A stretch of DNA of 37,000 nt from Chromera velia (lineage: Eukaryota > Sar > Chromeraceae), in NCBI GenBank assembly GCA_018398765.1, contig JAHBMJ010000719.1:5001-42000 (forward strand). The letters run 5' to 3'. Position numbers and translations under genes: made by a program. Positions 1-7,664 of this stretch are shown here, piece after piece (the stretch's first letter is position 1; each line of letters begins with the position of its first letter). The notes beneath the pieces were generated by a model. It did no database searches. It saw nothing but the letters and a program-made list of their open reading frames with translations, and was not told the DNA's origin.

Positions 1-2
1 CC

Positions 3-1503
3 AGCTCCCTCAATCTGTCTGCCCCCTCGCAACTTGCTGCTCAAACCCCTCCCGTCACAGTACCGCCTGAGCAGAAAGAAGACGAGAAAGAGTCCACCCC
101 TCCCAGTGCAGAAATGCTCTTCACCAAGATGCTGGCATCCCTTGTGTGTCAGCCAGAGGCAGTGAAGGGTTCCGAATGCCCCGAGACGCTTCTGCCTGAA
201 ATCCCGAGACTGCACCAGCTGCAAGATGGGATCCAGAGGGCAGCAGTGATGGCCCTGTTGGCCCTTCAGCTCTCCCCTCTGCTGATGAAACTCCCCACCT
301 CCTCCCCCAACACTCCCGAGGAGGCACGGGTTGCGTCTGCCAAGACGGCGCTTGTGAAGAAAGTCACGGCGTCGGTCTTCGGAATGATCGAGGAGGCCCT
401 GAAGAAGCCAACCATCGACTTCAAAGGTCCGTTCTACCATCTGTCTCCCTGTCTGTCGTTTTGTGGCGTCTTTTTTTTCTTCTCTTTTCTTGTGCGGAAA
501 CAGCAGCGAGCAGCGTGGGGCCTCACGGGTGACGTGACACTTTGCCGAGAGGTGTAGAGTCAGAAGACGCTTAAGTCTGCCGCCCTACAGACGTCTGACT
601 GATCGCTTTATGCTTCGCTCGTTGGTTCGTTCGTTTGTTCGTTCGTCTTTCGTATTCATTCGTATGCGTGAAAAGAGGCGAAAGGAATGAAAAAATCTGT
701 CTGTCTGCCTACCTGTGTTTGTCTGTTTGTCTCTCTGTCTTTCGCAAGAAACGGCATCGACCTACTGTTTTTCTCTCCGTCTGGCCCTCTCCAAGAGTCG
801 AAAGCGCACCCTCTTGGCCGTTCTTCGACTGCAGGAGCCTCTTGCCCACTCTGAGACTTTTCTCTTAAGAGACGGAGTAACGGCTTCATCGAAGGACTGC
901 ATTTTTTCATGTTTAGATGCATATCTTTGCACTGCAGCGCTGGAAGAAGCAATCGTGACATCCCTCGATGAGGGCAATGCCTCCCTCGCAGCAGCCCTGA
1001 AGGAGATGGGGGGGAAGGATGCGGAGACGGCGGCCTCGAGTCTGAAGGTGATCTCTGAAGAGGAGAGAGCGGAAATCGCAGACAGACTCAAGAAATTCAC
1101 CCAGCCAGACAGTGCGGTTCTCGCGTTGATGCTCAAACGCGCCAAGTCTGCGGTCTTCAAGGGTCTGTGCGAAATGGCAGCAATGAGCCAGGTGATGAGA
1201 GGTCTGCCTCCCGGTGCACGTTGTGAGCCTATGGCAGCCATGAGTGCTTTCCGTGAGGCAATCTCCATGGGTGACTCTCCCTGGCAGTTGGTCTTTGCAA
1301 CCGCTTCGGTCGAATCGGTCATCAAGGAGGTGTTCCTGTTCCAGAAGGAACATTGGACCGTGTACGAGTTTGTGTACAAAAAGTTGTGGCATGAGAAGTA
1401 CGGGGGACTGGTTACACCCCCTGTCTCTTCACGCGTGTCCAGTCCCAGATACCCCAACTGCCCCACCTCTGCCCCCGCTTCCCCGATGCCTGACAGACCC
1501 TGA
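3..1503 (+). CDS. TCP11 (T-complex protein 11) family protein, 3'-terminal two exons
   Basis: Two exons are visible. The first is open from the window edge (frame starting at base 3) to 426, and the second runs from 938 to a TGA at 1501-1503. The donor at 427 is GTCCGT and the acceptor is CTGCAG at 932-937. The junction is phase 1 and the frame continues. The deduced C-terminal part (about 330 residues) is mainly alpha-helical. It contains a PETLL-x4-RL-x2-L segment followed by VMALLAL, which matches the conserved part of TCP11-family proteins as I know them. It ends with the family-like arrangement of a helical block, LPPG, and a final Val-Tyr-x3-Tyr helix (WTVYEFVYKKL). TCP11 proteins are linked to sperm and cAMP signalling in mammals; their role in algae is unknown. 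The last 30 residues are Pro/Ser-rich and probably disordered. The 5' end lies outside the window. The family call rests on pattern memory, not on a search. Confidence 0.72.
427..937 (+). other. Intron of the TCP11-family gene
   Basis: A 511-bp intron with GTCCGT donor and TTTGCACTGCAG acceptor. It is pyrimidine-rich on the sense strand and carries TTCG/TTCGTTTG and CTGT short repeats (about 610-740). Open frames through it are not coding, since the flanking exons join in frame only when it is removed. Confidence 0.7.
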
Positions 1504-2723
1504 GGGAGGGTCGATTCAGGAGATTGCATGTGAAATGGGGTGATTTTTTTTTTTCGTTCGGAGAGTCACGCTGTATGTGTACTTACCTGTTTTGATTGCT
1601 TGTCTTGCAATTCCATGGCATTGGTATGCCTGTATGGCTGATGAAGCCTGTCGGGCTGTACGTTTCAATGGAGAATGCATGCTGATCGGTGGCCTATTTA
1701 ATTCTGACGTTGTGCGTCCTTGCAAATTCATACGCATCTTTTTGATTCAAATTCTGACCGTTTGGATCTGCATGGGTTGAGGACCTTGACATCCGGGTTC
1801 CTGTCGATCGTAATGCACTGCCGGCAGCTACCGGCAGCGCAGCTCTTGTATGCTGACTTAAAATAGTCGTCTGCCTTAGCTTCTGCCTGAAAGGCCAAAC
1901 ACGTACTTCTCAGAAGTAACTTAAACATTTGAAAATATACATGACGTGATCCGCCTCGGCCGATAACCGTCGATCGTGATTACATTTTTTTTTTTTCTTT
2001 TAAACATTGTGAACATCAGTCTGATAGTGTGTGTAAAAGCCATACTTAATTCTAGACTTAATTATAAAGCAATGTAAAAAAAAAGATTAAAAACGTTAGT
2101 AAAAATAATAAACTTTTCCTAGAATTTATTTAACTAATTAATTTTAAACACACTGTTGTTACGCTATCGCATTTAGGAGTCATAAATTGGGACTAATTAG
2201 GACCATCACAATTGGAATACCCGATCGTGAACTTCGAATTCCCAATTTGATCCCAATTTGGGGCAAAATTGAAGTATTTTTTCTCTGTTAAAAGCTTATA
2301 GCTAGGCTTATATAGTGTACGAAGATGTACAAAACTGTATTTTTACTTATTTTTTGCATCTAAACTTATATGCAAACATTTCAACTTTGAAACTAGCTCA
2401 AAGATTTTAAATTTGAACACCAATTAATAAAATTCAATTGGATTGTTGCAAAATCCAATTTTTATTCAAGTAGTTTTTATTTCAATTGAAAATCATACAT
2501 GATTGGAAAATGATTTGGAGACTAATTAAAAATCCAACTTCCAATTATTTTTTTCGTTTTTAATTTATTATTTTGAAAAAGTCGTATTTACATTAAGCTT
2601 TCATACTATTTTGCTCCTTTGTCGACACTACGAGAACTCTGTAAATACAGTCTTTGATACAAAAAGATGTTTCTAATTGGTTCCAATTGGATTCGAATTA
2701 GAAATTTTCTAATTCACACGCAC

Positions 2724-2727
<4 letters not shown>

Positions 2728-2762
<35 letters not shown>
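2728..2762. repeat. (GA)n dinucleotide repeat
   Basis: An almost perfect alternating AG run of about 35 bp at the edge of the AT-rich island. Confidence 0.95.
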
Positions 2763-2763
<1 letters not shown>

Positions 2764-2971
2764 TGCGATTAGTGAAACACAGAGAGACACACATTGACAG
2801 CGAAAAGATGATGAGACAAACAGAGACAGCAATTTCGAGAAGAGATAGACTGTCATCGCGAGTATGCCCGTACTGCCCAGAGAAACATTGATTTGCTTTT
2901 TGGCACTCGCTCCTACACAAAGGGAGGTGAGGGAGAGGGGGGAACACAGGCAGGATGGTGACATGACATAG

Positions 2972-3468
2972 AAGAGAGAGTGAGCAATTGAGTGAGTGAG
3001 TGCATGAGTGAGTAAGTGAGTCAGTGAGTAAGTGAGTCAGTGAGTGAGTAGGTGAGTGAGTGAGTGGGTGAATGAGTGAGTAAGTAAGTGAGTGGGTTAG
3101 ACTGAGTGAGTGAGTAAGTGAGTGAGTGAGTGAGTGAGTGAGTGAATGAGTGAGTAAGTGAGTGAGTTAGAGTGAGTGAGTGAGTAAGTGAGTGAGTGAG
3201 TGAGTGAGTGAGTAAGTGAGTGAGTGAATGACTGAGTGAATGAGTGAGTAAGTGAGTGAGTTAGAGTGAGTGAGTGAGTGAGTGAGTAAGTGAGTGAGTG
3301 ATTGAGTGAGTGAGTGAGTAAGTGAGTGAGTGAGTGAGTGAGTAAGTGAGTGAGTGAGTGATTGAGTGAGTGAGTGAGTAAGTGAGTGAGTGAGTGAGTG
3401 ACTGAGTGAGTGAGTGACTGAGTGAGTGAGTGAGTGACTGAGTGAGTGAGTGAGTGAGTGAGTGAGCA
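2972..3468. repeat. (GAGT)n tetranucleotide array
   Basis: About 500 bp of GAGT/GTGA units interrupted by GTAA, GACT and GTTA variants. The interruptions recur (for example GTTAGAGTGAGTGAGTGAG several times), so the array also grew by duplication of longer blocks. The open frames on the minus strand (Thr-His-Ser-Leu repeats) are artefacts of the repeat. Confidence 0.95.
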
Positions 3469-3725
3469 CGTGCGTGATTTGAGTTTTTGGACTGGTGTGT
3501 GCGTGTCCGAGTGCTGATCGGAGAGGGTTCAGGAGGTCCACGCATGCAAGGAGACTTGGGGAGAAGGGGACAGAGGGCCAACATGCACTGAGACAAAACA
3601 GAGACAAGAAGGTGTACGATAAAATAGGCAGGGCAGAGTCAGGACAGCGGATTCTGATCTCCTTACACACAGAAGACGGCAGGTGAGCGGGGCTCAGAGG
3701 GCAAGGCAGAGAACAGAGAAAAATG

Positions 3726-3812
3726 AGACAGACAGACAGACAGACAGACAGACTATACCGTCTCTTCTTCACTTCACCTTTTCCGACAGACAGACAGACA
3801 GACAGACAGACT
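3726..3812. repeat. Two (GACA)n arrays
   Basis: Two short perfect GACA runs (about 3726-3753 and 3785-3810) separated by about 30 bp of unique sequence. Confidence 0.9.
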
Positions 3813-4776
3813 GACTGAGAAGAATCAAGAGGGGAAAGAAGGCAAGCAGATGTGAAAAGAGGTGAGGAAAGAAAGCGGCGGGGCTGGCTGGGAAGAATGA
3901 TTTGGAAGAAGGAGGAGGGGTCCAAGTAGGCCACTGAGTGACCTTCTTGCACGTTTGCTCATCCCATCGGCAAAAAGAGAGGAAAGCAGGGCGGTCGGAG
4001 AGAGGGGGACAGGGAGGTGGGGCGGGGGGGCAGGCAGGAGGGAGGGAGGGCCGGGATTGGTTCTTTTTTTCCTTTCACCGATTCACCGACAGGAAGGCAG
4101 GAAGGCACTTTTTGAGAAATCGCTGAGAATTTGAGAGAAGAAAGGAACTGCACGTCTCGACGATGTGCATGAGAGCACCCTGTATGGGTTCCAATCGGCT
4201 GCAGGCGATGAAAGGTCATGCACTCACATACAGCCAGGCCTCGGTCATCTGTCTGAACAGGGACCTTTATATATATTTACCCATGTCCGGTTTTTCCTTC
4301 TTTCCTTCTTGCAGTCAGAGTGCTGATTTCTTCGGGCCCTGCCGTTTCCCCACTACCTGCGTGCACTCTATGTGTTCGACTGTGGTCGAAAGGAGAATTG
4401 CACCAAAGCAAGATCGAACCAGAGAATTAAGCTAGGGAGAGTCACTAAATCTGATATACAGCTGTGAGGATCTGAATGTGGAACCCGAATACACTTCAGA
4501 AACACTGACTGAAAAGAGTTGGACGCGGTTGCATGAGCATTCTTGTGCACAACTGGACACCACTTGAACTGCAGTCTGAATGGGCAGTTATATATAGGGA
4601 TGATGCACGGCATAGCCGGTCGTCCTTCATTGGTCGTTATTAGCATGCACGGTTATCCACTCTGTGCGTACATATGTGTGTGGCAATCTGTTCTGAGTAA
4701 CCATCCATCTCTCCATTCCCCTCCGGTCCAGCCTCGGGTCAGAAAGTGCATGCATGCGGTTAAAATTGTCTTATGA

Positions 4777-4866
4777 ACAACACTTTGCAACACCAATTTA
4801 AACAACACCTTGCAACATCTTGCAACGCATGGACAACACTTTGCAACTGAAAACCATGCAACAGTT
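4777..4866. repeat. Diverged CAACACYTTGCAAC repeats
   Basis: At least three copies of an AACAACACYTTGCAAC-like motif plus shorter TTGCAAC/ATGCAAC copies, with irregular spacing over about 90 bp. Confidence 0.6.
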
Positions 4867-5120
4867 AACAACACTCAAAATAGTCTGCAATTCAAGTATA
4901 CGATGCATGCGTCCATGCCTGCATTCTTTGGTCTATCTGATGTACAATGACTCTTATTTGTCCATCTATAGAATCCCTGCTTGAAGTTGAATCACACGCT
5001 GGGTATATATTCAGCTGGGGTTCTCAAATCCGGCGCAAGGCCTCGTTTGGCATCTCTGATTGTCGAGCGAGTTGGATTCTTTCCTTGTCCCGGATTGATA
5101 CGTAAATATATGTCGAAAGG

Positions 5121-5621
5121 ATGGGTGGGAAGGGATCGAAGGAGAAGGGCCCAGGCCGTAAACAGCAGAAGGTTCAGGCAGAGCTTCTTGAGGCAGTTAA
5201 GTCAAACTGCGTCACCAGTGTTGAAAGAGCGCTCGACAGCGGCAAAGCGGACGTCAACTTTCATTACCCTGAGTGGAGTGGAAGGACTGCGCTCCACTTG
5301 GCTGTGTGGGACTACTTCGGTGGCCGGTCCAACCCCGAAATCACCAAGGTGCTTTTGGATGCCGGAGCAGATGTGAATGCGAGGAACGAAATGATGGACA
5401 CCCCATTGCACACTGCCTGTGTGTCTGCCAGCCACGAGTGCGTTCGCCTTCTTTGCACTGCAGGTGCAGACGTCTACGCAAAAACAGACAAAGTGGATGG
5501 TCAAAGGACACCAATGCAGAAATGCGGACTCAGTCCTGACGCATCGAAAGAGGCCACCCAATTGTGCAAGGAAGAACTGAAGGCTTTCATGGGTAACACT
5601 TCAGGCAACGACGAACTCTAG
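5121..5621 (+). CDS. Small ankyrin-repeat protein with N-myristoylation-type N-terminus
   Basis: A single open exon of 166 aa with an ATG start at 5121 and a TAG stop. Three to four ankyrin repeats span residues about 20-150. One helix-turn unit carries the classic GRTALHLAV signature (about 54-62), followed by a VLLDAGADVNARNE hairpin, a DTPLHTAC repeat, and an LLCTAGADVYAKTD hairpin. The N-terminus is Met-Gly-Gly-Lys-Gly-Ser-Lys, which fits the N-myristoyltransferase consensus (Gly2, Ser6, basic 7), so the protein is probably membrane-anchored and acts as a binding scaffold. Its partner is unknown. The basic stretch at residues 4-18 could help bind lipid. There is no catalytic domain and no intron, unlike the other multi-exon genes here. 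A 1 kb GACA array begins about 90 bp after the stop. An upstream non-coding exon cannot be excluded. Confidence 0.83.
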   Translation: MGGKGSKEKGPGRKQQKVQAELLEAVKSNCVTSVERALDSGKADVNFHYPEWSGRTALHLAVWDYFGGRSNPEITKVLLDAGADVNARNEMMDTPLHTACVSASHECVRLLCTAGADVYAKTDKVDGQRTPMQKCGLSPDASKEATQLCKEELKAFMGNTSGNDEL

Positions 5622-5711
5622 GATGAACTTGCGATACCATCATGAGACGTAAGACTTGCTGAAACATGCAGTGTTTTTAATTTTTGCTTTGCAGCCTGCA
5701 ACCCACAAAGG

Positions 5712-6072
5712 CAGACACAAACAGACACATGCAGACACATGCAGACTGACAGCTAGACAAACACATGCAGATACAGACATGCAGACAGACACATGCAGAC
5801 ACAGGCAGGCACAGACAGACACAGACAGACACAGAGACAGACAGACAGACACAGGGACAGACAGACACAGAGACAGACAGACACAGAGACAGACACAGAG
5901 ACAGACAGACAGACACAGAGACGGACACGAAGACGCACAGACACAGAGACAGACAGACAGGCAGGCAGGCAGGCAGGCAGGCAGACAAACAGACAAACAA
6001 ACAGACAAACAGACAAACAGACAAACAGACAAACAGACAAATAGACAAACAAACAGACAAACAAACAGACAA

Positions 6073-6115
<43 letters not shown>

Positions 6116-6216
6116 AGCAGACAAACAGACAAACAGACACAGAGACAGAGAGACAAACAGACACAGAGACAGACAGACAGACAGACAGACACAGAGACAG
6201 ACAGACAAACAGACAC

Positions 6217-6275
<59 letters not shown>

Positions 6276-6276
6276 C

Positions 6277-6315
<39 letters not shown>

Positions 6316-6546
6316 CAGAGATAGACAGACAGACAGACAGACAGACATAGAGACAGACACAGAGACAGACAGACAGACACAGAGACAGACACCGAGACAG
6401 ACAGACAGGCACAGAGACAGACACAGAGACAGACACAGAGACAGACACAGAGACAGAGACAGAGAAACACACAGAGACACACACAGAGACGGACACAGAG
6501 ACAGATACAGAGACGGACACGAAGACAGACGGACACGGACGGACGG

Positions 6547-6626
<80 letters not shown>

Positions 6627-6630
6627 CTCT

Positions 6631-6677
<47 letters not shown>

Positions 6678-6685
6678 GAAACGCG
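5712..6685. repeat. (GACA)n-dominated minisatellite, about 1 kb
   Basis: Nearly 1 kb of GACA units with GACAAACA, GACACAGA, GGCA and GACG variants. It grades into ATAC, then (CA)n at about 6553-6588, (GA)n at about 6592-6623 and a final GACA run. Variant blocks such as GACACAGA recur, which indicates block duplication. The long frames of alternating Cys-Leu-Ser-Val (-) or Arg-Gln-Thr-Asp (+) are not genes. Confidence 0.97.
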
Positions 6686-6834
6686 AAAACGGAGGGCAAG
6701 GGGGACAATTATAAACATAGATAATTTCTCGTATATACACTATGCAGGTCTGATGCAGGTCTGGCAAAGGGGCAATAAAGCATTGTCCTAGACTCATGCA
6801 TTGCATGATGGCCTATAGACCGATTAATAATAAT

Positions 6835-6868
6835 ATGATGGTGATGGTGATGATGATGATGATGATTG
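6835..6868. repeat. (GATGGT)/(GAT)n repeat
   Basis: A short trinucleotide run (GATGGTGATGGTGAT followed by GAT units) just downstream of the GACA array. Confidence 0.85.
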
Positions 6869-7664
6869 AGGGTTAAATCCTAGATCCAGCGATGCCAGAC
6901 CCCAAGCCACTAACAAGGCTTTGAGGACAACCCCATGTCATGCAAAACGCTCACTCAACCTAGGTTCCATGGGGTATTTGAAGGCTTACAAGACTAGGCG
7001 ACCCCTTCGCTTTAGTTTTAAGCACGCACGCCAGACGGAGGTACCCAGTCCTCGGAAAAAACAAAACTTGCATAGCACACAAGATTTAAGGCACTACAAC
7101 AATTTTCTTTTGTTGCTTTGTTGCTAACTAATAATGCTAATTTTCCATCTTTTTTTAAAATTATTACATGTATACTAGTATATAAATGGAAGTTTTTTTT
7201 TACTTTTCAAATAATTAGTCTTATCAATTGATAATTCACTAACTTTTAGACTATATTTTTTTTACGTTGGATGCGTATAGTCCTATTTTTTCTCTAAATC
7301 CTGCACTGTGGTGAAGCTAGGGCTTTGTAGCGAAGCCTTTATTCTGCTATATATAACTTAGTATATAACCTATGAAGTACAAATTAATCTTTCTCTATAG
7401 CTCTCTAGAAGATTGAAAAATTACCTAGAAAATGATATGTGAGAATCTCTTTTAAGTCAAAAGTTTGCTGTTATAGTTTTTGCTGTTAGTTTTTTAACAA
7501 TTATTAATATTGTGCCCTAGATTCTGCTAGCTATACCTAGATATCTAGCTAGACTGTGTAGCCTAGACATTCTGTATCTTGTTCTTTATATGGCGTCTAG
7601 TATGGCGTATACTATTGAAGTATCTTTTGTTCTAGCTTTTGTTGGCTTTTGCGTCAAATTAAGA
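6869..7664. other. AT-rich, CTAG-rich intergenic island
   Basis: No gene is seen. About 7080-7660 is AT-rich with frequent CTAG tetranucleotides. It lies just 3' of the minus-strand CBM20 gene and probably includes its 3' UTR. Confidence 0.6.

Larger units (their letters stand above)
1504..5120. other. Intergenic region, AT-rich then repeat-rich
   Basis: No gene is supported here. About 1980-2700 is strongly AT-rich. 2728-3815 is dominated by GA, GAGT and GACA simple repeats, and the rest to 5120 is mixed sequence. Open frames inside it are short and of low complexity. Confidence 0.7.

Noticed and set aside
762-1529. Minus-strand open frame of 255 codons overlapping the TCP11 exon
   Set aside because: It is antisense to a well-supported exon, with no domain and low plausibility of composition.
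3167-3952. A 261-codon minus-strand frame rich in Thr-His-Ser-Leu
   Set aside because: It is a translation of the GAGT array with no non-repetitive protein-like segment.
5640-6806. Long open frames on both strands (up to 388 codons) across the GACA array
   Set aside because: They are periodic Cys-Leu-Ser-Val or Arg-Gln-Thr-Asp translations of a tetranucleotide repeat. A 4-bp unit opens several frames at once.
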